A stretch of DNA of 64,000 bases from Ruegeria marisrubri. GTDB taxonomy: Bacteria; Pseudomonadota; Alphaproteobacteria; Rhodobacterales; Rhodobacteraceae. A program made the position numbers and the translations under genes. Positions 16,917-25,437 of this stretch are shown here, piece after piece (position 1 is the stretch's first letter; each line of letters starts with the position of its first letter). The notes beneath the pieces were generated by a model. It was not told the origin of the DNA and searched no databases. It saw only the letters and a program-made list of their open reading frames with translations. The stretch covers positions 186,001-250,000 of the forward strand of contig NZ_LQBQ01000012.1 of the NCBI RefSeq assembly GCF_001507595.1, written 5' to 3'.

Positions 16917-17753
16917 ATGAAGAACGTTTTGACGCTTTCGGGGCTTTTCGCGGCCCTTTCCGGCCTGCCGGCCATGGCACAGGAACTGGAATCCATCGGC
17001 AAACCCGTGAGCGGGGGCTTGGGCTTTCAGCCTGCGGCGACCGAGCTGGCTCGTGACCTGCAATCGCTGGATGGTTTGATTCTCGTCATCATCACCGCCA
17101 TCTGCCTGCTGGTCGGCGCGCTGCTGCTTTATTGCATCGTTCGCTTCAACACGCGCATGAATTCGACGCCCGCGAAATTCTCGCACTACACGCCGATCGA
17201 GATCGCCTGGACCGTCGGGCCGATCCTCATCCTGGTGTTCATCGGTGCGTTCTCGTTGCCGGTGCTGTTCAAGCAGCAGGAAATCCCCGAGGCTGACATC
17301 ACCATCAAGGTGACCGGCTATCAGTGGTACTGGGGCTACGACTATGTCGACGAAGGCTTTGGTTTCGAAAGCTTCCTGCTCGAGAAGGACCAACTGGCCG
17401 AGTATGGCTATGCCGAGGACGAGTACCTGCTGGCAACTGACACCGCTGTCGTCGTTCCGGTCAACAAGACCATCGTGATGCAGGTAACCGGCGCTGACGT
17501 GATCCACTCGTGGACGATCCCGGCCTTTGGTGTGAAGCAGGACGCCGTTCCGGGCCGCCTGGCTGAGCTGTGGTTCAAGGCCGAAAAGGAAGGCATCTAT
17601 TTCGGCCAGTGCTCCGAACTGTGCGGCAAGGATCACGCCTATATGCCGATCACCGTGAAAGTGGTCAGCGAAGAGGCCTATGCCGAATGGCTCGCGGGCG
17701 CCAAGGAAGAATATGCGGGCATCCCGCAGAGTTACCAGGTTGCATCGAACTGA
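16917..17753 (+). CDS. coxB: Cytochrome c oxidase subunit II
   Basis: Subunit II of the aa3-type terminal oxidase, 278 residues; it receives electrons from cytochrome c through the CuA centre. Signal peptide (MKNVLTLSGLFAALSGLPAMAQ), two membrane helices (about 55-80 and 100-120) and a C-terminal cupredoxin domain. CuA ligands are visible as C232, E234, C236, H240 and M243 in CSELCGKDHAYM, with an upstream His in DVIHSWTIP. The aromatic patch GYQWYWGYDY is intact. AGGAC precedes the ATG. First gene of the oxidase assembly operon; subunit I is not in this window. Confidence 0.97.
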   Translation: MKNVLTLSGLFAALSGLPAMAQELESIGKPVSGGLGFQPAATELARDLQSLDGLILVIITAICLLVGALLLYCIVRFNTRMNSTPAKFSHYTPIEIAWTVGPILILVFIGAFSLPVLFKQQEIPEADITIKVTGYQWYWGYDYVDEGFGFESFLLEKDQLAEYGYAEDEYLLATDTAVVVPVNKTIVMQVTGADVIHSWTIPAFGVKQDAVPGRLAELWFKAEKEGIYFGQCSELCGKDHAYMPITVKVVSEEAYAEWLAGAKEEYAGIPQSYQVASN

Positions 17754-17800
17754 GCCTGTGAGGGCGGGATGAAGCTCCGCCCCGTCCAGACGCCAAGTAG

Positions 17801-17824
17801 GGTGCGTGGAATCCACGCACCTTT
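17801..17824 (+). terminator. Hairpin between coxB and ctaB
   Basis: GGTGCGTGG-AAT-CCACGCACC-TTT, a perfect 9-bp stem with a short T tract, 22 bases before ctaB. A weaker GGGCGG / CCGCCC stem lies just upstream. It probably lowers expression of the assembly genes relative to coxB, or stabilises coxB mRNA. Confidence 0.65.
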
Positions 17825-17842
17825 CGCACCAAGGGACCCGAA

Positions 17843-18787
17843 ATGAGCGACGCAAGCATCAACGCCAGCACGATCCGCGAGGACGAGGCCAGCTTTGGCG
17901 ACTACTTCGCCCTGCTGAAGCCGCGCGTGATGTCGCTCGTGGTGTTCACGGCGCTGGTCGGCCTGCTGGCCGCTCCGGTCCCGGTCCATCCGGTGATCGG
18001 TTTCTGCGCCATCCTGTTCATCGCCATCGGGGGCGGTGCCTCGGGCGCGCTGAACATGTGGTGGGATGCGGATATCGACCGGGTGATGAAACGGACCAAG
18101 GGCCGCCCGATCCCGTCCGGCAAGGTCGAGCCCGGAGAGGCGATGGCGCTGGGTCTGGCACTGTCAGCCATGTCGGTGACGATGCTGGCGCTGGCGACGA
18201 ACATCTTTGCGGGCGCCTTCCTGGCCTTCACCATCTTTTTCTACGTCGTGGTCTACACCATGTGGCTCAAGCGATCGACGCCGCAGAACATCGTGATCGG
18301 CGGGGCTGCCGGGGCCTTTCCGCCGGTGATCGGATGGATTGCCGCGACGGGATCGATGTCGGTTGAGCCGTGGCTGATGTTCGCGCTGACCTTCATGTGG
18401 ACGCCGCCGCATTTCTGGGCGCTGGCCCTGTTCATGCGCTCGGACTACGACGATGCCGGCGTGCCCATGCTGACCGTGACCCATGGCCGCCCGGCGACGC
18501 GCAAGCACATCCTGTTCTACACGGCCATGCTGGCGTTGCTGGCCGTTGGCACCGCGTTTTCCGACATCGGTGGCCCGGTCTATCTGGTGGTGGCGATGGT
18601 TCTGAACGCCCTGTTCCTGCACGGCGCATGGAAAATCTCCCGCCGTGACGAAGAGGCGTCCGAAGCAGACAACTTCAAGGTCGAGCGTGGCTTTTTCAAA
18701 CTCTCGCTGCTCTACCTGTTCCTGCATTTCGGCGCCATTCTGGCCGAAGCCCTGCTCAAGCCCTACGGGCTGGGAGGCTGGGGATGA
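17843..18787 (+). CDS. ctaB: Protoheme IX farnesyltransferase (heme O synthase)
   Basis: Integral membrane UbiA-family prenyltransferase of 314 residues that adds farnesyl to heme B to make heme O, the precursor of heme A for the oxidase. The first aspartate motif is NMWWDADIDRVMKRTKGRP; a second Asp region (MRSDYDDAGVPML) follows after about four helices. Around nine membrane segments are expected. AAGGGA precedes the ATG. Its TGA overlaps the ATG of the next small gene (ATGA), so translation is coupled. Confidence 0.96.
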   Translation: MSDASINASTIREDEASFGDYFALLKPRVMSLVVFTALVGLLAAPVPVHPVIGFCAILFIAIGGGASGALNMWWDADIDRVMKRTKGRPIPSGKVEPGEAMALGLALSAMSVTMLALATNIFAGAFLAFTIFFYVVVYTMWLKRSTPQNIVIGGAAGAFPPVIGWIAATGSMSVEPWLMFALTFMWTPPHFWALALFMRSDYDDAGVPMLTVTHGRPATRKHILFYTAMLALLAVGTAFSDIGGPVYLVVAMVLNALFLHGAWKISRRDEEASEADNFKVERGFFKLSLLYLFLHFGAILAEALLKPYGLGGWG

Positions 18788-18945
18788 GCCTGCGCAAGAC
18801 ACATGAGCTGCACCAGCGCCGCTTTGGCCGCAACCTGGGTGTTGCGCTGACGCTAGTCGCCTTCATCGTCATCGTTTTCGGTCTGACCGTGGTCAAGGTC
18901 ACGAGGGGCGATTTCGAGCCGCCGCGCGGAGAGGTGCAGAACTGA
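18784..18945 (+). CDS. 53-residue membrane protein, CoxF-like
   Basis: A short gene whose ATG overlaps the ctaB stop (ATGA) and whose TGA overlaps the ctaG ATG (TGATG), so it is translated in a coupled chain. The product begins MSLRKTHELHQRRFGRNLG, has one membrane segment (about 20-42: VALTLVAFIVIVFGLTVVKV) and a short tail ending PPRGEVQN. Small single-span proteins at this exact place in alphaproteobacterial ctaB-ctaG operons are often named CoxF; I did not verify homology. A role in oxidase assembly is inferred from position and coupling. Confidence 0.82.
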   Translation: MSLRKTHELHQRRFGRNLGVALTLVAFIVIVFGLTVVKVTRGDFEPPRGEVQN

Positions 18946-19520
18946 TGGCTCTCAACGGTCCCCAGAAAACGGTTGTTCAACTGGTTGGTGTGGTCGTGGT
19001 CATGGGTGCACTCGCCTGGGCCTCGGTGCCGTTCTACAACTGGTTCTGCCGGGTCACCGGCTTTGGTGGCACGACGGCCGTCGCCGAACAGGGCGCGGAC
19101 ACCGTTCTGGACAAGACCATCACGGTGCGCTTCGACGCCTCGAAGGAACGCGGCATGCCGTGGGAGTTCAAGCCGGTCGAGAACGAGATGAAGATCCGCA
19201 TCGGCGAGACGGGGCTGGCTTTTTACGAGGCCTACAACCCGACCGACAGGCCCATTGCCGGGCAGGCGTCCTACAACGTGACGCCCTATTCGGCCGGTGG
19301 CTATTTCTCGAAAATCGCCTGTTTCTGTTTCGAGGAACAGGTGCTGCAACCGGGTGAGCGGGTTCAGATGCCCGTGACCTTCTTCGTCGATCCGGAGATC
19401 GTCGAGGATCCTGAAGCGAAATATGTGCATACGATCACTCTGTCGTATACATTCTACGAAATCGATCTGCCGGAGGGCTATGCAGCCCTTGACGGGCAGG
19501 CGAAAACAAACACGAACTAA
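18945..19520 (+). CDS. ctaG: Cytochrome c oxidase assembly protein CtaG/Cox11
   Basis: Membrane-anchored copper chaperone of 191 residues that delivers copper to the CuB site of subunit I. One N-terminal membrane helix (about 10-30) is followed by a conserved Cys (YNWFCRVTGF, C35) and a periplasmic immunoglobulin-like domain with the copper-binding CFCFEEQ motif (C126 and C128) and the MPVTFFVDPE motif. Start overlaps the stop of the preceding small gene. Complete and standard in length. Confidence 0.96.
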   Translation: MALNGPQKTVVQLVGVVVVMGALAWASVPFYNWFCRVTGFGGTTAVAEQGADTVLDKTITVRFDASKERGMPWEFKPVENEMKIRIGETGLAFYEAYNPTDRPIAGQASYNVTPYSAGGYFSKIACFCFEEQVLQPGERVQMPVTFFVDPEIVEDPEAKYVHTITLSYTFYEIDLPEGYAALDGQAKTNTN

Positions 19521-19542
19521 TGCCTGTAGGTGAGGGACGCTG

Positions 19543-20361
19543 ATGGCACACGCTAAAAACCACGATTACCACATTCTGAACCCGTCGATCTGGCCGCTGA
19601 TCGGCGCGGTTGGCGGCTTTGTGATGCTGTTCGGAGCCGTTCTGTGGATGCATGACGTCACAGCATTCGTGTTCTGGGCCGGGCTGATCGCCGTCCTCTA
19701 CACCATGTACGGCTGGTGGTCGGACGTCGTGGCCGAAAGCCGTGCTGGCGACCATACCCCGGTGGTGCGGATTGGCCTGCGTTATGGCTTCATCCTGTTC
19801 ATCATGTCCGAGGTGATGTTCTTCTTCGCCTGGTTCTGGTCGTTCTTCAAACACCGCATGTACCCGATGTATGAATATGCGGGCACCGAATACGTCCAGC
19901 CGGAGATCCACGCGGTCGACCCGTTCCACCTGCCGCTGATCAACACGCTGATCCTGCTGCTGTCGGGCTGTGCCGTTACCTGGGCGCACCATGCGCTGGT
20001 CCATGACAACGACCGCAAGGCGCTGGTTCAGGGTCTGGCCATCGGCATCGTTCTGGGCATCGCCTTTACCGCTCTGCAGGCCTATGAATACGCTGAACTG
20101 CTTCTGCATGAAGGCTGGGAATTCGGCGGTGACCAGTTCTATTCGAACTTCTTCATGGCAACCGGCTTCCACGGGGCGCACGTCATCATCGGCACCATCT
20201 TCCTGACGGTCTGCCTGATCCGGGCGATGCGCGGCGACTTCACGCCTGAAAAGCACATCGGGTTCGAGGCGGCAGCATGGTACTGGCACTTCGTTGACGT
20301 CGTCTGGCTGTTCCTGTTCTTCGCCGTCTACATCTGGGGACAGGCTCCGCTGTTCCACTGA
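19543..20361 (+). CDS. coxC: Cytochrome c oxidase subunit III
   Basis: Seven-helix subunit III of the aa3 oxidase, 272 residues, beginning [19 protein letters not shown]. Typical boxes are [47 protein letters not shown] and the C-terminal [21 protein letters not shown]. It stabilises the catalytic core and proton uptake. GAGGG precedes the ATG and the gene lies 22 bases after ctaG. A terminator follows it. Confidence 0.97.
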   Translation: MAHAKNHDYHILNPSIWPLIGAVGGFVMLFGAVLWMHDVTAFVFWAGLIAVLYTMYGWWSDVVAESRAGDHTPVVRIGLRYGFILFIMSEVMFFFAWFWSFFKHRMYPMYEYAGTEYVQPEIHAVDPFHLPLINTLILLLSGCAVTWAHHALVHDNDRKALVQGLAIGIVLGIAFTALQAYEYAELLLHEGWEFGGDQFYSNFFMATGFHGAHVIIGTIFLTVCLIRAMRGDFTPEKHIGFEAAAWYWHFVDVVWLFLFFAVYIWGQAPLFH

Positions 20362-20429
20362 GGTACGGCGAACCGGAATATCGTCGGGGCGCTGCGGTGC
20401 CCTGACGAAATCGGGCAAGGCCCGATAGA

Positions 20430-20450
20430 GCCGCCCCAAGGCGGCTTTTT
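20430..20450 (+). terminator. Rho-independent terminator after coxC
   Basis: GCCGCC-CCAA-GGCGGC followed by TTTTT, 69 bases past the coxC stop. It closes the oxidase operon; the SURF1-thrC genes downstream would then use their own promoter in the 120 bases that follow. Confidence 0.88.
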
Positions 20451-20571
20451 CATTGCCGGATGGTCGTGATATTGCACCCGACACAATTGCGCGGTTGCAA
20501 AGCCCGCCATTCCGAACGTAACAAGGCACCGCTTCGCCGACCCCCGGCGTCCGAGGATTTCTGGACCTGAC

Positions 20572-21249
20572 ATGCGCCGCATCCTGTTCCTTCTGATATT
20601 TGGCCTGACCGGTCTGGCGATCCTGCTGTCGCTGGGCACATGGCAGGTTCAGCGGCTGGCCTGGAAAGAGGCCCTTCTGGCAGATATCGAGGCGCGTATC
20701 TCGGGTGACCCGGTTGGCCTGCCGGAAAGTCCCGATCCCGAGGCGGACCGCTTCCTGCCCGTCGCGGTTTCAGGCGAGTTGTTGCCGGGCGAGGTGCATG
20801 TTCTGGTTTCCGTCAAGCAGGTCGGCCCGGGATACCGGATCATCGCGCCATTCCGGGTTGGCGACAGAACCATCCTGCTGGATCGCGGTTTCGTCCGGAT
20901 CGAGGACAAGGACAAGGACCGTCAGACCGGACCAATGGAGGTCACCGGAAACCTGCACTGGCCGGACGAGATCGACGGTTACACGCCAGAGCCGGACCTG
21001 AAGGAAAATATCTGGTTTGCGCGCGATGTTCCCGCGCTGGCCGCCGAACTCGATACGGAACCTGTTTTGTTGATTGCGCGCAGCAGAACCGACCCCGGTG
21101 TGACACCGCTGCCGGTGGACACGGCCGGCATTCCCAACGATCACCTTCAATATGCGGTTACCTGGTTCGGGCTGGCTCTGGTCTGGGCCGCCATGACCGC
21201 CTATTTCCTGTGGCGCGGCCGCGCCCCATCTGAAAGCAGAGAGCGATGA
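20572..21249 (+). CDS. SURF1-family cytochrome oxidase biogenesis protein
   Basis: Two-helix inner-membrane protein of 225 residues assisting heme a insertion into subunit I. N-terminal helix (MRRILFLLIFGLTGLAILLSLGTWQVQRLAWK, with the conserved LGTWQVQRLAWK), a periplasmic domain with GPGYRIIAPF and ILLDRGFV, and a C-terminal helix (YAVTWFGLALVWAAMTAYFLW). It follows the oxidase operon and overlaps thrC by four bases, so it is translated together with threonine synthase. Confidence 0.93.
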   Translation: MRRILFLLIFGLTGLAILLSLGTWQVQRLAWKEALLADIEARISGDPVGLPESPDPEADRFLPVAVSGELLPGEVHVLVSVKQVGPGYRIIAPFRVGDRTILLDRGFVRIEDKDKDRQTGPMEVTGNLHWPDEIDGYTPEPDLKENIWFARDVPALAAELDTEPVLLIARSRTDPGVTPLPVDTAGIPNDHLQYAVTWFGLALVWAAMTAYFLWRGRAPSESRER

Positions 21250-22634
21250 AATACATCTCGACCCGCGGGCAGGCGCCCGAACTGACCTTCGAAGAGGCGA
21301 TGCTGACCGGTCTGGCACGCGATGGCGGCCTCTACCTGCCCGCCGAGATTCCGGTGATGACGAAGGACGAGATCGCGTCACTTGCTGGTCTGCCCTACGA
21401 GGAAATCGCGTTCCGGGTCATGTGGCCCTATGTCAGCGGGTCGTTCGCCGAGGACGAGTTCAAGAGCATCATCGCCCGCGCCTATCAGGGCTTCGGCCAT
21501 GCCGCCCGCGCGCCGCTGAAGCAGCTGAACGAAAACCACTTCCTGCTGGAGTTGTTCCACGGGCCGACGCTGGCCTTCAAGGACTTCGCCATGCAACTGA
21601 TCGGTCAGCTGTTCCAGGTGGCCCTCAAACGGCGGGGTGAGCGCGTGACGATCGTGGGCGCCACCAGCGGCGACACCGGCTCGGCCGCGATCGAGGCCTT
21701 CCGGGGGCTCGATGCGGTGGACGTGTTCATCCTGTTCCCCCATGGCCGCGTGTCCGAAGTGCAGCGCCGCCAGATGACCACGCCCGCCGACAGCAACGTG
21801 CATGCGCTGGCGCTGGAGGGCGATTTCGATGATTGCCAGGCCGCCGTGAAGGACATGTTCAACGATTTCGACTTCCGCGACGGGGTCAAGCTGGCCGGGG
21901 TGAACTCGATCAACTTCGCCCGCGTGCTGGCGCAGGTGGTCTATTACTTCTCGGCCGCGACCAGCCTGGGCGCGCCGCACCGCAAGGTCAGCTTCACCGT
22001 GCCCACCGGCAATTTCGGCGACATCTTCGCCGGCTACATCGCCAAGCGCATGGGGCTGCCGATCGACCGGCTGGTGGTGGCCACCAACCAGAACGACATC
22101 CTGCACCGCTGCCTGTCGGGCGAGGGTTATTACAAGGGCGACACAATCCCCTCGATCAGCCCGTCGATGGACATTCAGGTCAGTTCCAACTTCGAACGCG
22201 CGCTGTATTACGCCTATGGCGAGGACGGCAACGCCGTGGCGCAGTTGATGGAAGAGCTGAAATCGGGCGGCTTCGACGTCAGCCAGGGCGCGCTTCAGGC
22301 ACTGCGCGAAACCTTTGACTCGGGGCGTGCGTCGGAAGAGGAAACGCTGGAGACGATCAAGGCGACCTTGGCATCCAGTGCCGAGTTGCTCTGCCCCCAT
22401 TCCGCCGTTGGCGTGAAGGTGGGCGAAGAGCATCGCGCACCCGATGTCCCGATGATCACGCTCGCCACTGCGCATCCGGCGAAATTCCCCGCGGCGGTCG
22501 AACAGGCCAGCGGCGTGCATCCGCCTCTTCCCCCCCGGATGGCAGACCTGTATGAACGTCCGGAACGGGTGACCCGCATCACCAACGATCTGGGCGCCAT
22601 CCAGGCACATATCAAAGGGCACATCTCTGCGTGA
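21246..22634 (+). CDS. thrC: Threonine synthase
   Basis: PLP enzyme of fold type II, 462 residues, converting O-phosphohomoserine to threonine. The PLP lysine is K112 in PTLAFKDFAMQ; the phosphate-binding loop GATSGDTGSAAIEAF and the FTVPTGNFGDIFAGY segment are intact. The N-terminal domain (MKYISTRGQAPELTFEEAML) is that of the longer bacterial/fungal class. Start overlaps the SURF1 stop (ATGA) and its stop overlaps the GTG of the M16 peptidase gene. Conserved linkage of these genes in Rhodobacterales is known, but a functional tie between oxidase assembly and threonine synthesis is not evident. Confidence 0.97.
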   Translation: MKYISTRGQAPELTFEEAMLTGLARDGGLYLPAEIPVMTKDEIASLAGLPYEEIAFRVMWPYVSGSFAEDEFKSIIARAYQGFGHAARAPLKQLNENHFLLELFHGPTLAFKDFAMQLIGQLFQVALKRRGERVTIVGATSGDTGSAAIEAFRGLDAVDVFILFPHGRVSEVQRRQMTTPADSNVHALALEGDFDDCQAAVKDMFNDFDFRDGVKLAGVNSINFARVLAQVVYYFSAATSLGAPHRKVSFTVPTGNFGDIFAGYIAKRMGLPIDRLVVATNQNDILHRCLSGEGYYKGDTIPSISPSMDIQVSSNFERALYYAYGEDGNAVAQLMEELKSGGFDVSQGALQALRETFDSGRASEEETLETIKATLASSAELLCPHSAVGVKVGEEHRAPDVPMITLATAHPAKFPAAVEQASGVHPPLPPRMADLYERPERVTRITNDLGAIQAHIKGHISA

Positions 22635-23893
22635 CTGTTAGACAAGACCAACTGGCCAACGGATTTCGGATCGTCAGTGAACACATGCCGGGGCTGCAAT
22701 CGGCGGCCATCGGAATCTGGGTGACGGCCGGCGGGCGTCACGAGCGGATCGAGCAGAACGGCATCGCGCATTTCCTCGAGCACATGGCGTTCAAGGGAAC
22801 CGAACGCCGCACAGCTCTGGAAATTGCCGAGACGATCGAGGATGTGGGTGGCTACATCAACGCCTACACGTCGCGCGAGGTGACGGCCTATTACGCCCGT
22901 GTCCTCAAAGATGACGTGGCGCTGGCGTTGGACGTGATCGGCGACATCGTGTTGAACCCGGTCTTCGATCCCCACGAGATCGAGGTCGAGCGCGGCGTGA
23001 TCCTGCAGGAGATCGGTCAGGCCCACGACACGCCCGACGACGTGATCTTTGACTGGCTGCAGGAGGAAAGCTATCGCGACCAGCCTCTGGGCCGGACCAT
23101 CCTTGGCCCGTCCGAACGAGTCAGCGCCTTTTCCCGCGAGGATCTGTCGGCTTTCGTGAACGAGCATTACGGCCCCGACCAGATGATCCTGTCGGCTGCG
23201 GGTGCCGTGGACCATGACCAGTTGATGAAACTGGCCGAAGAAATGTTCGGACATCTTCAGCCGCGCAGGGGGCTGATCGCCGAGCCCGCCCGTTTCACCG
23301 GCGGCGAGGCGCGCCGGGAAAAGGCGCTGGAGCAGGCGCATTTCGCCCTGGCGCTGGAAAGCCCCGGCTATCGCGACGACGCGATCTATACCGCGCAGAT
23401 CTATTCCTCGGCCCTGGGTGGCGGCATGTCCTCGCGCCTGTTCCAGGAGGTACGCGAGGTGCGCGGCCTTTGCTACACGATCTTTGCCCAGACCGGGGCC
23501 TATGCCGACACCGGAACCACGACCATCTATGCCGGTACATCCGCCGGTCAGGTCGCGGAACTGGCTGGGATCACCATCGACGAGATGAAGCGCGCGGCCG
23601 AGGACATGACGCCCGAGGAAGTCGCCCGCGCCCGTGCGCAGATGAAGGCCGGGATGCTGATGGGGCTTGAAAGTCCCTCGAACCGGGCGGAACGCCTGGC
23701 ACGGCTGGTGCAGATCTGGGGCAAGGTGCCTGCGCTCGAGGAAACCATCGCGCGGATCGATGCGGTCACCACCGAGCAGGTGCGGGATTTTGCCGAGCAG
23801 ATGGCCGTCAAGGCCCCGGCGGCGCTGGCGCTCTACGGGCCGGTTTCGGCGGCGCCCACGCTGGCCGAATTGCAGGAGAGGCGCGCGGCGTGA
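22631..23893 (+). CDS. M16-family zinc peptidase (mitochondrial processing peptidase-like)
   Basis: Zinc metallopeptidase of the pitrilysin family, 420 residues. The inverted zinc motif is H47-F-L-E50-H51 in AHFLEHMAFKGT, with the second-shell Glu in the GGYINAYTSREVTAYYARV region and the C-terminal half-domain with GGMSSRLFQEVREVRGLCY. Translation begins at a GTG that overlaps the thrC TGA. Such proteins are the bacterial relatives of the mitochondrial processing peptidase beta subunit. Substrate unknown. Confidence 0.92.
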   Translation: MTVRQDQLANGFRIVSEHMPGLQSAAIGIWVTAGGRHERIEQNGIAHFLEHMAFKGTERRTALEIAETIEDVGGYINAYTSREVTAYYARVLKDDVALALDVIGDIVLNPVFDPHEIEVERGVILQEIGQAHDTPDDVIFDWLQEESYRDQPLGRTILGPSERVSAFSREDLSAFVNEHYGPDQMILSAAGAVDHDQLMKLAEEMFGHLQPRRGLIAEPARFTGGEARREKALEQAHFALALESPGYRDDAIYTAQIYSSALGGGMSSRLFQEVREVRGLCYTIFAQTGAYADTGTTTIYAGTSAGQVAELAGITIDEMKRAAEDMTPEEVARARAQMKAGMLMGLESPSNRAERLARLVQIWGKVPALEETIARIDAVTTEQVRDFAEQMAVKAPAALALYGPVSAAPTLAELQERRAA

Positions 23894-24477
23894 TGCTTCT
23901 GGGCAGGCGCAAGCTGAAACTCGAGACCGAGCGGCTCAGCCTGCGCCCGCCCGCGCATTCCGATTTCCACGACTGGGCCGCGCTGCGGCGCGCCTCGAAG
24001 GAGTTCCTGACCCCTTGGGAACCCAGCTGGGCGCCCGACCATCTGAGCCGCAAGGCCTTCACCAACCGCGTCTATTGGGCTCAGCGGTCGGTGGCCAACG
24101 GCTCGGCGATTCCGTTGTTCCTGTTCCGGCGCGAGGACGACGTGCTGGTCGGCGCCATCACGTTGGACAATATCCGGCGCGGGCCTGCCCAGGCGGGAAC
24201 GCTTGGATACTGGACCGGACAGGCTTTTGCGCGACAGGGCTACATGCGCGAAGCGATAGCTGCGCTTGTCCACTATGCCTTTGCGCGTTTGGACCTGAGC
24301 CGTATCGAGGCCGCCTGCCTGCCGGAAAACCGCGCCTCGCGCGGGCTGCTGGAGAGTTCCGGTTTCAAGTACGAAGGTGTCGCGCAGTCCTATCTGCAGA
24401 TCAACGGGCGATGGCGTACGCATGTACTCTATGCCAGCCTGAGATCAGATCGTCGTGGCCGGACGGATGTCGGCTAG
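23893..24477 (+). CDS. GNAT acetyltransferase, RimJ/RimL-like
   Basis: About 194 residues starting MLLGRRKLKLETERLSLRPPAHSDF, a pattern of RimJ/RimL protein N-terminal acetyltransferases. The acetyl-CoA site is LGYWTGQAFARQGYMREAIAALVHYAF and the closing motif is SRIEAACLPENRASRGLLESSGF. Its ATG overlaps the stop of the peptidase gene (TGATG), so it ends this operon; a GTG one codon earlier is also possible. It would acetylate a protein terminus or small amine; the target cannot be told. Confidence 0.9.
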   Translation: MLLGRRKLKLETERLSLRPPAHSDFHDWAALRRASKEFLTPWEPSWAPDHLSRKAFTNRVYWAQRSVANGSAIPLFLFRREDDVLVGAITLDNIRRGPAQAGTLGYWTGQAFARQGYMREAIAALVHYAFARLDLSRIEAACLPENRASRGLLESSGFKYEGVAQSYLQINGRWRTHVLYASLRSDRRGRTDVG

Positions 24478-24479
24478 TT

Positions 24480-24540
24480 GGCCCTTCGGGCCATTGGGGC
24501 GCTGCCCCAAACCCCGGAGTATTTTTGAAAAGATGAAGAA
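24480..24540 (+). repeat. 3'-end element, copy A (two hairpins plus GGAGTATTT...GATGAAG)
   Basis: Three bases after the GNAT stop: hairpin GGCCC-TTC-GGGCC (24480-24492), hairpin TTGGGGC-GCT-GCCCCAA (24494-24510), then CCCCGGAGTATTTTTGAAAAGATGAAGAA. The same arrangement recurs at four other gene ends in the window. The stem plus T-rich stretch could act as a terminator. Confidence 0.7.
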
Positions 24541-24580
24541 GGCGATGTGACTCGGGCAGCGGTCACGCTACAATTTCCTC

Positions 24581-25399
24581 ATGCGGTGGATATTGGCGGT
24601 GTTGATATTGCTGGCAAGTGGCGCGGCGGCACAAGAGCGGCGGCCGAGCCATTGCATTGCCATCGCCGACGCCGCGCCGGGTATCGAATATCTGCGCAAG
24701 GCCAGCTGGCAGGACCCGGTGCCCGAGTTCTCGGTTCGGGTCAGCTATGTCGCCCACGCGTCGTTTCTGATCCAGACTCGGGGCGGGTTGAACGTCGTAA
24801 CTGACTTTACCGGCTTCATCGGCAGCGCGCCCCTGATCCCTGACGTGGTGACGATGAACCACGCCCATGAGACCCATTGGACTGCCCATCCCGACCCGGC
24901 CATTCCGCATGTCCTGCGGGGGTGGGGGCCGTTCGGAGAGGGGGTCGAGCACCATCTGGATCTTGGCGAGATGCTGATCCGCAATGTTTCGACCGACATC
25001 CGTTCGGTTTATGGCGGGGTGGAGGAGCGCGGCAATTCGATCTTCGTATTCGAAGTCGAGGGTCTGTGCATCGGCCATCTGGGGCATCTGCATCATATCC
25101 CGAGCGACGAGCAGTTCGCCGCATTGGGGCGGCTGGACGTGGTGATGGCGGCGGTGGATGGCGGCACGACCATGCCCTTGCCTGAAATGATCACGGTGCT
25201 CAAGCGGCTGAAGAGTTCGGTCATCATCCCGATGCACTGGTTCTCGGGATATTCGCTGGAACGTTTCCTGGAGGGTATCCGCGAGGATTTTGACATTCGC
25301 CGCGACGGGGTTTCGGAACTCGTCGTTTCGTTGCGCACGTTGCCGGACCGGCCAACGGTGGTCGTTCTGGAACCGCGATTTCTGATCGAACAGGAATAG
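24581..25399 (+). CDS. Secreted metallo-beta-lactamase-fold protein with degenerate metal motif
   Basis: 272 residues with a signal peptide (MRWILAVLILLASGAAAQ). The fold is that of UlaG-like metallo-beta-lactamases: VSYVAHASFLIQT, TDFTGFIG, a His box, HLGHLHH (H169, H171, H172), AAVDGG (D193) and IIPMHW (H219). The first His box reads NHAHETHW, giving H94, H96 and H99 but Thr98 where the canonical HxHxDH has the metal-binding Asp. It may bind one metal, have altered chemistry, or be inactive. No ribosome site is clear. Substrate unknown; the neighbours give no hint. Confidence 0.85.
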   Translation: MRWILAVLILLASGAAAQERRPSHCIAIADAAPGIEYLRKASWQDPVPEFSVRVSYVAHASFLIQTRGGLNVVTDFTGFIGSAPLIPDVVTMNHAHETHWTAHPDPAIPHVLRGWGPFGEGVEHHLDLGEMLIRNVSTDIRSVYGGVEERGNSIFVFEVEGLCIGHLGHLHHIPSDEQFAALGRLDVVMAAVDGGTTMPLPEMITVLKRLKSSVIIPMHWFSGYSLERFLEGIREDFDIRRDGVSELVVSLRTLPDRPTVVVLEPRFLIEQE

Positions 25400-25437
25400 G
25401 GCTTGCCGGGCGGCCGCGCCTTGGGCAAGGAAGAGGC

